The notes under the pieces are model-generated. The model did no database searches, was not told the DNA's origin, and was given only the letters and a program-made list of their open reading frames with translations. From positions 1 to 14,227 of the forward strand of contig CAZQLE010000096.1 in NCBI GenBank assembly GCA_964593905.1: 14,227 nucleotides of DNA, written 5' to 3'. Source of the stretch: CAZQLE01 sp964593905 (GTDB lineage Bacteria > Chloroflexota > Anaerolineae > Anaerolineales > Anaerolineaceae). Within the stretch, counting starts at the first letter, position 1. Each line of letters starts with the position of its first letter. Both the position numbers and the translations under genes were made by a program. Below, piece after piece: positions 6,763 through 14,227 of the stretch.

Positions 6763-9558
6763 ATGCCGCCTGTGCTTTATTTAATCGATGGTCATGCCCT
6801 GGCATACCGTACTTATTTCGCCCTGACCGGCGCCGGCGGCAGCGACCGCTGGCAGTCAAAGGCGGGTGAACCGACAGCAGGCACCTTTGGGTTTGCCAGT
6901 GTTTTGCTGCGCCTGTTGGAACAGGATCAGCCTGAATATCTGGCTGTGGCTTTTGATACCGGTAAAACTTTTCGGGATGAGATGTACCCTGCCTATAAGG
7001 CCACCCGCGCCAAAATGCCCGATGATCTGCGCATTCAAATTGACCGTATTCGCGCCATGATCGATGCCTTTGGTTTTCCGCGGCTTGAAAAAGAAGGCTT
7101 TGAAGCCGACGATGTGCTGGGCAGCACGGCGCTGGAAGCTGTGCGGCAGGGTTACGGGGTTAAGATTCTGACCGGTGACCGCGACCTGTTGCAGTTGGTC
7201 GGGCCGCGGATCATTGTTCAACTGGCCGGGAGCAAGCTGGCCGAAGCCCGCGATTTTACCCCCGAGCAGGTGGTGGATTATATGGGCGTGCCGCCCGAAC
7301 AAATTGTAGATTACAAGGCTCTGGTGGGCGACACTTCTGATAACATCCCCGGTGTGGCCGGGGTGGGCCCCAAAACAGCCATTGGTCTGCTGCAAAAATA
7401 CACCACGCTGGATGCGATTTATGCCCATTTGGAAGAGATCAGCGGCGCGGTGAAAACCAAGCTGGAAACCAACCGTGATAAGGCCTACCTGAGCCGTGAC
7501 CTGGCGACCATCCGCACCGATTTGCCGGTGATGATGAAGGTTGAGCAGGCACAGACCGATCACATTAATTTTGACCAGGTAGCGGAGATCTTCCGCGAAC
7601 TGGAGTTTAAGACCCTGCTGCCCAAGTTGAACCAACTGCGCGGGGGCGGGCAGCCTGCCGCCCAGGTGGAAAAGACCGGCCAGCTTTCGTTTTTTGAAAC
7701 CCCGGCGGCGAAGCCTGCGGTTTCGGGGGAGCGCTATGCGCTGGATGTGCAACTGGTCAACAACGCGGCGGTATTGGAACGGCTTCAGGCCGCGCTGTCT
7801 GCCGCACCGGTCATCTCGTTTGATACTGAAACCACCTCCACCGACCCGATGCGGGGTGAAATTGTGGGCATCTCACTGGCCGTAAAAGAGGGTGAAGGCT
7901 GGTATATTCCCCTGGGGCACCTTACCGGTGAGCCGCAGCTTGCGGTGGAGACGGTCATCGAGGCGCTGCGTCCGGCGATGACCGACCCCGGCAAGCCCAA
8001 AATCGGCCAAAACCTGAAATATGATGCCCTGGTGCTGGCCCGTCTGGGCCTGGATGCTGCCCCGTTGACCTTTGACACGCTGCTGGCGCGCTGGCTGGTG
8101 GACCCCGCTTCGCACAGCCTGGGTTTGAAAGATATGGCCGAAGATTTACTCGGGATTCAGATGACCCATATCGAAGAGCTGATCGGCAAGGGCAAAAACC
8201 AGCGCAGCATGGCCGAAGTGGCCGTGAGCGAGGCCGCGCCCTACGCGGCGGCGGATGCCGAGGTTTGTCTGCGTTTGATGCCCCTGCTGGAGCAGGAACT
8301 GCGCGAACGCAATGTGCTCAGCGTGTTTAGCGAGCTTGAAATGCCCCTGACGCCAGTATTGGCCGCGATGGAGCGCGAAGGAATTGGCCTGGATGTCGAT
8401 TTTTTGCGCGAGATGTCGGTGGTGCTCACCCGGCGTATGGTGGAATTGGAAAAGCAAATTATCCAACAGGTGGGCTACAGCTTTAACTTAAATTCCACCC
8501 AGCAGCTTTCAAAAGCGCTGTTTGAAACGTTAAAACTTCAGCCGCCGGGCCGCAACAAGAAAACCGCCAGCGGTCACTTCTCTACGGCTGCCGATGTGCT
8601 TGAAGATTTACGCGGCATACATCCGGTGATCGAGTCCATTCTGGAATACCGTGAACTGGCGAAATTGAAATCAACCTATCTGGACGCCCTGCCGCTGCAA
8701 ATTAACCCGCAGACGGGCCGGGTGCACACTTCGTTTAATCAAACCGGGTCGGTCACCGGCCGTCTGGCTTCCTCCGATCCGAATTTGCAGAATATTCCCA
8801 CCCGCACCGAGATCGGGCAGCAGGTTCGCAAGGCGTTTATCGCTGCGCCCGACAAGCTCTTGCTGTCGGTGGATTATTCACAGATCGAACTGCGCATTGT
8901 GGCGCATTTATCTGGCGACGAGAATATGCTGGCGGCCTTTCATGCCGGTGAAGATATTCATGCCGCCACCGCGGCGGCCATTTATGGCGAAGGGGTGGCC
9001 CAGGTGACCAAGGAACAGCGCCGTCATGCCAAGGCGATTAACTTTGGCCTGATCTATGGGATGAGCTCCTTTGGGCTTTCACGCACCACCGGGTTGACCC
9101 TGGGAGAGGCCGAGAATTTTACCCGCGCCTACTTTGAGAACTTTCCCGGTGTCAAAGCCTATCTCGACGGACTGCGCCAGCAGGCGGCGCGGATCGGGTA
9201 TGTTGAAACCATGCTCGGGCGGCGGCGCTATTTTCCGAACCTGCGGAATATCACCAATATCAACCTGAAGAACCGCGAAGAGCGCGAGGCGATTAACGCA
9301 CCCATTCAGGGCACCGCAGCCGATATCATGAAAATTGCCATGATCCGGCTGCCAGCGGCGCTGCAAGCGGCAAAACTGGCTTCACGGATTCTGTTGCAAG
9401 TGCATGATGAACTGCTGTTGGAGTGCCCGGTTGATGAACTGGAGCGCGCGGCGGCGGTGGTGCGCGAGGTGATGGAACATGCTTTGCAGCTTTCGATCCC
9501 CCTGTCGACCGAGGCCCGCAGCGGCAAGAACTGGGGCGAGATGAAGCCGCTGCGCTGA
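6763..9558 (+). CDS. polA: DNA polymerase I
   Basis: A full-length 931-aa family A polymerase for Okazaki-fragment maturation and repair synthesis. The 5' nuclease domain (1-~300) has LIDGHALAYR, YPAYKATR, FEADDVLGS, ILTGDRDLLQLV and the GDTSDNIPGVAGVGPKTA helix-hairpin-helix. The 3'-5' exonuclease domain (~345-510) keeps its acidic residues: D354 and E356 in FDTETTS, D421 in GQNLKYDAL, Y494 and D498 in YAAADA. Proofreading is therefore probably active, unlike in Taq-type enzymes. The polymerase domain has motif A DYSQIELR (D704), motif B RRHAKAINFGLIYG (753-766, K757, Y765) and motif C VHDE (D882). The ATG at 6763 has a strong GGAGGTGA site at 6752-6759. It sits 34 nt after the 663-aa gene and 76 nt before the TPR gene, all in one direction, so co-transcription is plausible. 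Confidence 0.98.
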   Translation: MPPVLYLIDGHALAYRTYFALTGAGGSDRWQSKAGEPTAGTFGFASVLLRLLEQDQPEYLAVAFDTGKTFRDEMYPAYKATRAKMPDDLRIQIDRIRAMIDAFGFPRLEKEGFEADDVLGSTALEAVRQGYGVKILTGDRDLLQLVGPRIIVQLAGSKLAEARDFTPEQVVDYMGVPPEQIVDYKALVGDTSDNIPGVAGVGPKTAIGLLQKYTTLDAIYAHLEEISGAVKTKLETNRDKAYLSRDLATIRTDLPVMMKVEQAQTDHINFDQVAEIFRELEFKTLLPKLNQLRGGGQPAAQVEKTGQLSFFETPAAKPAVSGERYALDVQLVNNAAVLERLQAALSAAPVISFDTETTSTDPMRGEIVGISLAVKEGEGWYIPLGHLTGEPQLAVETVIEALRPAMTDPGKPKIGQNLKYDALVLARLGLDAAPLTFDTLLARWLVDPASHSLGLKDMAEDLLGIQMTHIEELIGKGKNQRSMAEVAVSEAAPYAAADAEVCLRLMPLLEQELRERNVLSVFSELEMPLTPVLAAMEREGIGLDVDFLREMSVVLTRRMVELEKQIIQQVGYSFNLNSTQQLSKALFETLKLQPPGRNKKTASGHFSTAADVLEDLRGIHPVIESILEYRELAKLKSTYLDALPLQINPQTGRVHTSFNQTGSVTGRLASSDPNLQNIPTRTEIGQQVRKAFIAAPDKLLLSVDYSQIELRIVAHLSGDENMLAAFHAGEDIHAATAAAIYGEGVAQVTKEQRRHAKAINFGLIYGMSSFGLSRTTGLTLGEAENFTRAYFENFPGVKAYLDGLRQQAARIGYVETMLGRRRYFPNLRNITNINLKNREEREAINAPIQGTAADIMKIAMIRLPAALQAAKLASRILLQVHDELLLECPVDELERAAAVVREVMEHALQLSIPLSTEARSGKNWGEMKPLR

Positions 9559-9634
9559 TGATGCTCCTTCTTCATCCCAGTAACGGCTTAACCTCTCTGG
9601 GAAAGTTGCTGAATTTTTTGAAACAGGCGAGACT

Positions 9635-11947
9635 ATGACTGGAAACCTAGAAACATTCAACCAATCCATGAACCTTGGACATTCTGCAGCCTGGGACCAG
9701 AAATGGGGGCAGGCCGCCGAGTATTACCGTCAGGCGCTGGATGAATTCCCCGACCAGCCGACGGCGCTGACCAGCCTGGGTCTGGCTTTGTTTGAGATGC
9801 GCGAATTTGAGCAGGCACTGCAAATGTATGTCCGTGCCGCGCGCGCACTGCCCACCGACCCCGTTCCGCTGGAGAAGATTGGGCGCATCTACGAGATTTT
9901 AAAAAAGACGCCCGAGGCGATTCAGGTGTATGCCCGGCTGGCCGATCTGCTGCTGCAAGTTCATGATACCGAAAAATCGGTTGATACCTGGCGGCGGCTG
10001 CTCAGTATGCAGCCCGATCATCTCACCGCGCGCACCCGGCTGGGGATCATCTATGAACGCACCGGGCGCAAAGGCGAGGCGGCGGTCGAATATCTGGCGG
10101 TTAGCGCCATCTTGCAACAGAGCGGCCAGACGGCTAAAGCCCTCCAGACACTATCTCATGCCATTGAGCTGGACCCTGATAATCTGGATTTGCAGCATGG
10201 GATGCAGAGTCTTAAGAATGGCAAACCCCTGGCAGCCCCGCAGCGGGTGCGCGGGTTTACCGGACCGCTGACGATGATCGGGGCGGAACGCCAGTTGAAT
10301 GTTGCCAAAGACACCGATTCGAAATTGGACCCGATTATCGAAGCGCGAAAAAAGGCTCTGGAAGAACTGGCGCAGGTATTGTTCAATCAGGCTGAGCAAA
10401 CCCAGGAAGATACCCCGGTCACCAACCGGCGTGGGATCGCGTCTTTTGGGCGCAGCGAGCGCGGGCGGCAGATGGATCGAACCCGCATTATGCTGCACTT
10501 AAGCCAGGTGATCGATTCGCAATCTCAGGGGCAGGATGCCCAGGCGGCCGAGGAATTGGAACGGGCCATCGATGCCGGGTTAGACCACCCGGCGGCGGCA
10601 TTTGACCTGGGGCTGCTGCTGAACCCAAAAGACGGGCAGCGCAGCCTGCGTTACCTGCAAAAATCGGTTTTATCCGGTGAGTATGCGCTGGCCTCGTATC
10701 TGCTGATGGGTGATTTGCAGGAAAAAGCGCAGGATTTTACCGCGGCGGCGACTTCATATTTGCAGGCGCTGCGCCTGGCCGATGCGGCCACCACGGCCCC
10801 GGCTGCGGCGGATGAGATTTTGACCCTGTACGAATCGATCATCGATTCACAGCTCAACCAGAAGGATGCCGATGGGTTGAAGAAAATTTGCGCCGGGGTG
10901 CGCGGTCATTTGATCCGCCCAAACTGGCGTTCGTATCTGCAAAATGCCCGCCAGCAGATTCCCGGCGGGCCGGATGCTGCGCCGCTGCCGCTGGCCGAGA
11001 CCCTGTTGGAAACCAGCAGCGGCCAGGCGGTGGATGCGCTGACGATGGTTCGGCGTCTGACGACTGAAAATAAACTGCGCAGTGCGATGGACGAAGCGTT
11101 TAATGCGCTGCAAGATTCACCCAATTATCTTCCGCTGCATATCCAGATCGGTGAGATTTTGCTGCTCGAAGGCCGCGTTCAAGATGCGGTTCAAAAATTC
11201 CTGCTGGTGGGTGATCTTTACAGCCTGCGGGGTGAGGCCCACCAGGCAATTCGCCTGTTGAACCGGGTGGTGAATATTGCCCCGTTGGACCTGAAAGTGC
11301 GCGGAAAGTTGATCGAGCTGCTGATCGCGCAGGGCAAAACGGATGAAGCCATTCAGCAGAACATGAATATGGCGAACACCTATTACCAACTGGCCGAACT
11401 GGACAGCGCCCGTCAGTCTTACTATGCGGCGCTACGGCTGGCGCAAACGGTTCACACCGAAGACTCCTGGTCTGTGCCGATTCTGTATAAGGTGGCGGAT
11501 ATTGATGTGCAGCGTCTCGACTGGCGGCAGGCGATTCGGGTTTTGGAGCAGATTCGCACCATTGAACCGGAAGAGATGAATGCACGGATGCAAATTGTGG
11601 ATTTGAATTTCCGCCTGGGGCAAGATTCGGCCGCCCTGAGCGAGGTGGATCAGTTTACCTCGCTGATGGACAACAGCGGGAAACGCAAAATTTCGATTGA
11701 GTTTGTAAATAATCTGTTGAACGAACGGCCAGACCAGCTTGAACTGCGCAAACGGCTGGCAGAGCTGTATGCCCGTGACCGGCAGATTCCGCAGGCGGTG
11801 GAGCAACTTAATAAAGTGGCCGATGCCATGATCGCAGCCGGAAACAAGCGCGGCGCGGCGGCCATGCTGCAAACCATTATCGCCCTGAAACCGGCCGATG
11901 TGGCTGTATATCAGCAGGCGCTCAACCGGTTGATGACCCAGGGGTAG
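9635..11947 (+). CDS. Tetratricopeptide-repeat (TPR) protein
   Basis: A 770-aa protein built largely of TPR-like helical pairs, with no signal peptide or membrane segment, so probably a cytoplasmic protein-interaction scaffold. Clear repeats lie near the N-terminus (for example WGQAAEYYRQALDEFPDQP, FEQALQMYVRAARALP, KALQTLSHAIELDPDN). Another array occupies roughly residues 480-770 (DAVQKFLLVGDLYSLRG, QAIRLLNRVVNIAP, RQAIRVLEQIRTIEP, GAAAMLQTIIALKP). Between about residues 195 and 290 a charged non-repeat stretch (MIGAERQLNVAKD to SFGRSERGRQMDR) separates two superhelices. The ATG at 9635 has only a weak AGGCGAG upstream. The 76-nt gap after polA contains no convincing terminator. No enzymatic domain is visible, so a specific partner or pathway cannot be named. 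Confidence 0.9.
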   Translation: MTGNLETFNQSMNLGHSAAWDQKWGQAAEYYRQALDEFPDQPTALTSLGLALFEMREFEQALQMYVRAARALPTDPVPLEKIGRIYEILKKTPEAIQVYARLADLLLQVHDTEKSVDTWRRLLSMQPDHLTARTRLGIIYERTGRKGEAAVEYLAVSAILQQSGQTAKALQTLSHAIELDPDNLDLQHGMQSLKNGKPLAAPQRVRGFTGPLTMIGAERQLNVAKDTDSKLDPIIEARKKALEELAQVLFNQAEQTQEDTPVTNRRGIASFGRSERGRQMDRTRIMLHLSQVIDSQSQGQDAQAAEELERAIDAGLDHPAAAFDLGLLLNPKDGQRSLRYLQKSVLSGEYALASYLLMGDLQEKAQDFTAAATSYLQALRLADAATTAPAAADEILTLYESIIDSQLNQKDADGLKKICAGVRGHLIRPNWRSYLQNARQQIPGGPDAAPLPLAETLLETSSGQAVDALTMVRRLTTENKLRSAMDEAFNALQDSPNYLPLHIQIGEILLLEGRVQDAVQKFLLVGDLYSLRGEAHQAIRLLNRVVNIAPLDLKVRGKLIELLIAQGKTDEAIQQNMNMANTYYQLAELDSARQSYYAALRLAQTVHTEDSWSVPILYKVADIDVQRLDWRQAIRVLEQIRTIEPEEMNARMQIVDLNFRLGQDSAALSEVDQFTSLMDNSGKRKISIEFVNNLLNERPDQLELRKRLAELYARDRQIPQAVEQLNKVADAMIAAGNKRGAAAMLQTIIALKPADVAVYQQALNRLMTQG

Positions 11948-11972
11948 GGGCCTCGCTGCCGGGGCGGCTTTT

Positions 11973-11992
11973 CGGTTTGTCTGACCAAACCG
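11973..11992 (+). other. Perfect 7-bp hairpin between the TPR and ADP-ribosylglycohydrolase genes
   Basis: CGGTTTG (11973-11979) and CAAACCG (11986-11992) pair perfectly around a 6-nt loop, 26 nt after the TPR stop. It is followed by a GC-rich palindrome (CCGGCCGG, 11993-12000) instead of a T-run, so it is not a canonical intrinsic terminator on the plus strand. It could trim or stabilise the transcript end, or mark the boundary between two units. Confidence 0.35.
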
Positions 11993-12045
11993 CCGGCCGG
12001 TCCAACTCATCTGCTGCGGGTTGATGAGATGGGTTCTCCTGGCCT

Positions 12046-12054
12046 GGAGAGGAG
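12046..12054 (+). promoter_or_regulatory. Ribosome binding site GGAGAGGAG for the ADP-ribosylglycohydrolase gene
   Basis: This strong Shine-Dalgarno stretch lies 8 nt before the in-frame ATG at 12063. It argues against the upstream in-frame TTG (12021) and ATG (12024), which have poor sites. The nearer ATG at 12058 is out of frame. Confidence 0.65.
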
Positions 12055-12062
12055 CACATGCA

Positions 12063-13007
12063 ATGTTTTCGATGGACAGGTTTGATCGAATTCGCGGTTG
12101 CGCAGTGGGCGCGGCGGTCGGCGATGCGCTGGGAATGCCGCTGGAATTTCAACCCCCCCGGCCGGTGGGGCAATGGGTGACGCAGATGACCTCCGGCCGG
12201 CTGCCGGCGGGGTCTTTTACCGATGATACCGAAATGGCGTTGGCGCTGGCAGACAGCCTGTTAAATTCGGCCCCGCTGGATGCGCAGGACCTGGCAGACC
12301 GATTTGTCGATTGGTATGCACATCATCCGCCGGATGTGGGAATTCAGACGCGCATGATGTTGGGCTGGATGAAAGAAGGGCTGGATTGGGAAACAGCCAG
12401 CCGCCGAATTCTTAAAGAGCGCCCTGAAAATGCGGGCAACGGATCGTTAATGCGCTGCTGGCCGGTGGCGCTGGCCTGGGTGGAGGATTTTGATCAACTG
12501 GCCTTTGACAGCGCTTTGCAATCGCAAATTACCCACCCCCACCCCGATTGCATTTCAGCCTGTATCTTGTTGAACAGCATGATCGCCCTGCTGATTCAGG
12601 GGGTGAACCGTGTAGCAGCTTTTGAGCGGGCGCTTAAACTGGCCCGGCCTAAGATGGATTTTGAGCTGTTGCTGCGGCACGCCTATGGGCGCGAACGCCA
12701 CGAGCTGCACAACAGCGGCTGGGTGCGGCATACGCTGGAGACTGCGTTGTGGAGTTTGTTTAGCACCCACAGCTTTGAAGAGGCCCTGATCGCCGCGGCC
12801 AATCTGGGCAATGACGCCGATACGGGTGCGGCGGTGACCGGGGCGCTGGCCGGCGCCTGTTATGGGTTGGATGCGATCCCGGCGCAGTGGCGCGCAGATT
12901 TGAAGGGGGAATGGCCTCTGGGTTCGGGCATCGGGTGGACCGAACGCGATTTTATCTTAACCGCCGAACGATTATCTGTTCAAGCTATTCGCCAAGACCT
13001 GGATTGA
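12063..13007 (+). CDS. ADP-ribosylglycohydrolase family protein (ARH/DraG-like)
   Basis: A 314-aa protein, the usual length for this all-helical dinuclear-Mg family. Family members remove ADP-ribose from proteins, nucleic acids or small molecules; the target here is unknown. Signature blocks appear in order: GCAVGAAVGDALGMPLEF near the N-terminus, SFTDDTEMALALADSL with metal ligands T53-D54-D55, GNGSLMRCWPVAL, SQITHPHPDCISACIL, and NLGNDADTGAAVTGALAGA with D251, D253 and T254. All metal-binding positions I can recognise are kept, so the enzyme is probably active. The ATG at 12063 was chosen from the GGAGAGGAG site 8 nt upstream; a second ATG at 12072 would also fit the conserved start. It lies 115 nt after the TPR gene, with a hairpin in the gap, so its link to the polA unit is uncertain. 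No dinitrogenase-reductase gene is present, so a DraG role is not implied. Confidence 0.93.
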   Translation: MFSMDRFDRIRGCAVGAAVGDALGMPLEFQPPRPVGQWVTQMTSGRLPAGSFTDDTEMALALADSLLNSAPLDAQDLADRFVDWYAHHPPDVGIQTRMMLGWMKEGLDWETASRRILKERPENAGNGSLMRCWPVALAWVEDFDQLAFDSALQSQITHPHPDCISACILLNSMIALLIQGVNRVAAFERALKLARPKMDFELLLRHAYGRERHELHNSGWVRHTLETALWSLFSTHSFEEALIAAANLGNDADTGAAVTGALAGACYGLDAIPAQWRADLKGEWPLGSGIGWTERDFILTAERLSVQAIRQDLD

Positions 13008-13092
13008 TTGTTGCGCGGCAGGCATCCCATAGATTTTCGCAGGTCACCCGAAAAATTGTGTTTGTTAACTGTTCGTTTTAAGCGACTTCGTC

Positions 13093-13098
13093 TATAAT
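13093..13098 (+). promoter_or_regulatory. Candidate -10 box (TATAAT) for the ECF sigma factor operon
   Basis: A perfect TATAAT is present, but no good TTGACA-like element lies 16-18 nt upstream. Read as an ECF-type promoter, TTAACTG (13065-13071) and TCTATA (13091-13096) would be separated by 19 nt, somewhat long. The predicted start near 13105 implies a leader of about 170 nt. The motif is strong; which sigma factor uses it is open. Confidence 0.4.
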
Positions 13099-13119
13099 CG
13101 CTGCAATGGGTCGATTATA
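13093..13119. repeat. Perfect 8-bp inverted repeat overlapping the -10 box
   Basis: TATAATCG (13093-13100) and CGATTATA (13112-13119) are exact reverse complements around an 11-nt centre, with the first arm covering the -10 element. A dimeric repressor bound here would block the promoter. As RNA it would be a weak AT-rich stem followed by an A-run, so a terminator is unlikely. The same pair could also act as two opposed -10 elements. Confidence 0.5.
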
Positions 13120-13274
13120 AAAAAGCCAGCCGCCCGGCCATTCTGGAATGAGATTTGAATTTGGGGCATTTTTACGTGTGAAGCACCCGCAAACACCTCA
13201 AATTTGGGCCAGTGCGGTTCAAAAAACGCCACAGCGTTGATCAGCGTTTGCAGTGATGTAACGTTGGAATAAAG

Positions 13275-13877
13275 ATGAACACCATTGATGAAGGAAAATT
13301 ATTACAGTATGCACAGGAGGGGGACCTGGATGCCTTTAATCGCCTGGTGATTGCCTATCAGACGATGGCCTATAACGTTGCATACCGCATTCTGGGTGAT
13401 GAACCAGCGGCAGAGGATGCAACGCAACTGGCTTTTATTTCGGCATACCGTCATTTAACCAGCTATCGTGGTGGGTCTTTCCGGGCCTGGTTGATGCGCA
13501 TTGTGACCAATTCCTGTTACGATGAGCTGCGGCGCATCAAACGCCGCCCGACCACGGCCCTCGAACCGCTGACGGAAGATGGGGAAGATGAGATTGAATC
13601 GCCCACCTGGCTGGCCGACGGCGCTCCTTCTCCGGAAGAGCAAATGGAAAACGCCGAATTGGAACATGCCATTCAAGACTGCCTGAATCGGCTTCCAGAC
13701 GATTTTCGAACGGTGCTGGTGCTGGTTGATGTGCAGGGATTGGATTATACCGAGGTGTCAGATTCGACCGGCAACCCGCTGGGTACGATCAAAAGTCGAC
13801 TGGCCCGGGCGCGAATGAAGCTGCGCGATTGTTTGCAGCGATTTAAGGAACTTTTACCGGTTGCAATGCGTCATTAA
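13275..13877 (+). CDS. ECF-type (sigma-70 family, group 4) RNA polymerase sigma factor
   Basis: A 200-aa protein containing only regions 2 and 4, as in extracytoplasmic-function sigma factors. Region 2 (about 18-92) has LDAFNRLVIAYQTMAYNVAYRIL, the DEPAAEDATQLAFISAYRHL core-binding stretch, and SFRAWLMRIVTNSCYDELRR with the promoter-melting/-10 recognition region. An acidic linker (about 93-127) leads to region 4 (about 128-190). That region has LNRLPDDFRTVLVLVDVQGL and the helix-turn-helix YTEVSDSTGNPLGTIKSRLARAR for -35 contact. The start is ATG at 13275, with only a weak GGAA upstream; length and motif position fit. The likely anti-sigma factor follows 15 nt after the stop. Such sigma factors often drive their own operon, which would fit the odd upstream promoter. 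The stimulus and regulon are unknown. Confidence 0.96.
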   Translation: MNTIDEGKLLQYAQEGDLDAFNRLVIAYQTMAYNVAYRILGDEPAAEDATQLAFISAYRHLTSYRGGSFRAWLMRIVTNSCYDELRRIKRRPTTALEPLTEDGEDEIESPTWLADGAPSPEEQMENAELEHAIQDCLNRLPDDFRTVLVLVDVQGLDYTEVSDSTGNPLGTIKSRLARARMKLRDCLQRFKELLPVAMRH

Positions 13878-13892
13878 GCACAAGGATTAGAG

Positions 13893-14227
13893 ATGAGCAG
13901 CCAGATTTCCCAGAATGAACTCGAATGGATTACCGAATACCTTGACGGTCGGCTTTCAGAGCCAGACCGGCAGCGTTTTGAGCAGCATATGGCTGCGGAT
14001 GCTGCGTTCAAGGCCGAGGTGGATTCTTTTCGCGAACTGCGGATTTTGCTCAAAAATCTTCCCCAGCGGCCGGCGCCGCGCAGTTTTGCGCTTAAACCTG
14101 ATATGGTGGCCGCCCGACCGGGTTGGTTTGGGCGGCTTTTTCCTGTTTTTCGGTTTTCTTCGCTGGCGGCCGCGTTGCTGCTGGTTGCCACCTATGCGGT
14201 TAATTTACTGCCGGTGCGCATGATGCC
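13893..14227 (+). CDS. Probable membrane-bound anti-sigma factor, 3'-truncated
   Basis: An ATG at 13893 with AAGGA (13882-13886) 6 nt upstream opens a frame that runs off the right edge (111 codons seen). The N-terminal part (about 8-45: LEWITEYLDGRLSEPDRQRF then EQHMAADAAFKAEV) matches the layout of the anti-sigma zinc-finger domain. The usual CxxC is absent: the positions after HM are Ala and Phe, so it would be zinc-less. A Pro-rich linker leads to a hydrophobic segment (about 89-106, SSLAAALLLVATYAVNLL), a single membrane helix cut near its end. The gene follows the ECF sigma factor by 15 nt in the same direction, the classic sigma/anti-sigma pair. The inferred role is to hold that sigma factor at the membrane until a signal arrives. 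The sensor part would lie beyond the window. Confidence 0.82.
   Translation, partial: MSSQISQNELEWITEYLDGRLSEPDRQRFEQHMAADAAFKAEVDSFRELRILLKNLPQRPAPRSFALKPDMVAARPGWFGRLFPVFRFSSLAAALLLVATYAVNLLPVRMM

Larger units (their letters stand above)
13008..13274. other. 267-nt gene-free region upstream of the sigma factor gene
   Basis: No ORF with coding character, tRNA or clear intrinsic terminator was found. Visible elements are a TATAAT box at 13093-13098 inside an inverted repeat, the palindrome CAAATTTG at 13199-13206, a small AACGC/GCGTT hairpin at 13225-13238, and CAGCGTT twice at 10-nt period (13232-13238 and 13242-13248). Base composition is more AT-rich than the flanking genes. It most likely holds the promoter and a long leader for the sigma/anti-sigma pair. 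Confidence 0.5.

Noticed and set aside
6856..7752. A 298-codon minus-strand open frame inside polA
   Set aside because: It is antisense to the conserved 5' nuclease domain of DNA polymerase I and shows no family motif.
9576..9619. An intrinsic terminator after polA (CCCAG/CTGGG with a T6 run)
   Set aside because: The stem is only 5 bp with a 16-nt loop, and the T-run begins 12 nt after it, so it does not fit a terminator.
12021..12062. N-terminal extension of the ADP-ribosylglycohydrolase from the TTG at 12021
   Set aside because: The extension adds residues that do not look like family sequence. The strong ribosome site at 12046-12054 points to the ATG at 12063.
13216..13250. A possible tRNA T-arm (GGTTCAAAA) upstream of the sigma gene
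   Set aside because: No acceptor stem, anticodon arm or D-arm can be formed around it.
13915..14223. A 102-codon plus-strand open frame near the right edge
   Set aside because: It is out of frame with the anti-sigma-like gene starting at 13893, which has a ribosome site, a domain pattern and a membrane helix. The other frame gives a Trp/Arg/Phe-rich product.

Overview
The window reads as chromosomal DNA from a moderately GC-rich bacterium. The best guess is a Chloroflexota member of the Anaerolineae type. That guess rests on overall protein flavour: the HlyD-like adaptor with a long Ala/Gln/Glu hairpin, a multidomain protein with a Pro/Ala/Glu linker, several GTG starts and the ECF sigma/anti-sigma style. 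No rRNA, tRNA, CRISPR array or intact mobile element was seen.

Layout. (1) 1-1059 (+): the 3' part of an HlyD/MacA-type membrane-fusion adaptor, cut by the left edge. (2) 1068-4495 (-): a tight three-gene operon read leftwards, wecC-like dehydrogenase, wecB-like UDP-GlcNAc 2-epimerase, then a GT4-type glycosyltransferase. The first two would convert UDP-GlcNAc to UDP-ManNAcA, and the third probably adds a sugar to a surface glycan. (3) 4496-4736: a divergent intergenic region with a good extended -10 promoter on each strand. (4) 4737-11947 (+): a 663-aa multidomain protein, DNA polymerase I and a 770-aa TPR protein in the same direction with short gaps. An ADP-ribosylglycohydrolase-family gene (12063-13007) follows. 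(5) 13008-13274: a gene-free leader with a TATAAT box inside an inverted repeat, then an ECF sigma factor gene and the start of its probable membrane-bound anti-sigma factor, cut by the right edge.

The most unusual item is the 663-aa protein at 4737-6728. Its N-terminus looks like a degenerate response-regulator receiver, followed by a Roadblock/LC7-like domain and then about 270 residues of acidic Pro/Ala-rich linker. Its C-terminal ~120 residues align by eye with the IS200/IS605 (Y1, HUH) TnpA transposase fold. The two HUH histidines and the catalytic tyrosine appear replaced (Tyr/Gln and Phe). This suggests a transposase domain reused as a non-catalytic module inside a signalling-type protein. 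Its promoter places the predicted transcription start on the GTG start codon, so the mRNA may be leaderless.

All assignments come from reading motifs by eye. No database search or structure prediction was run.
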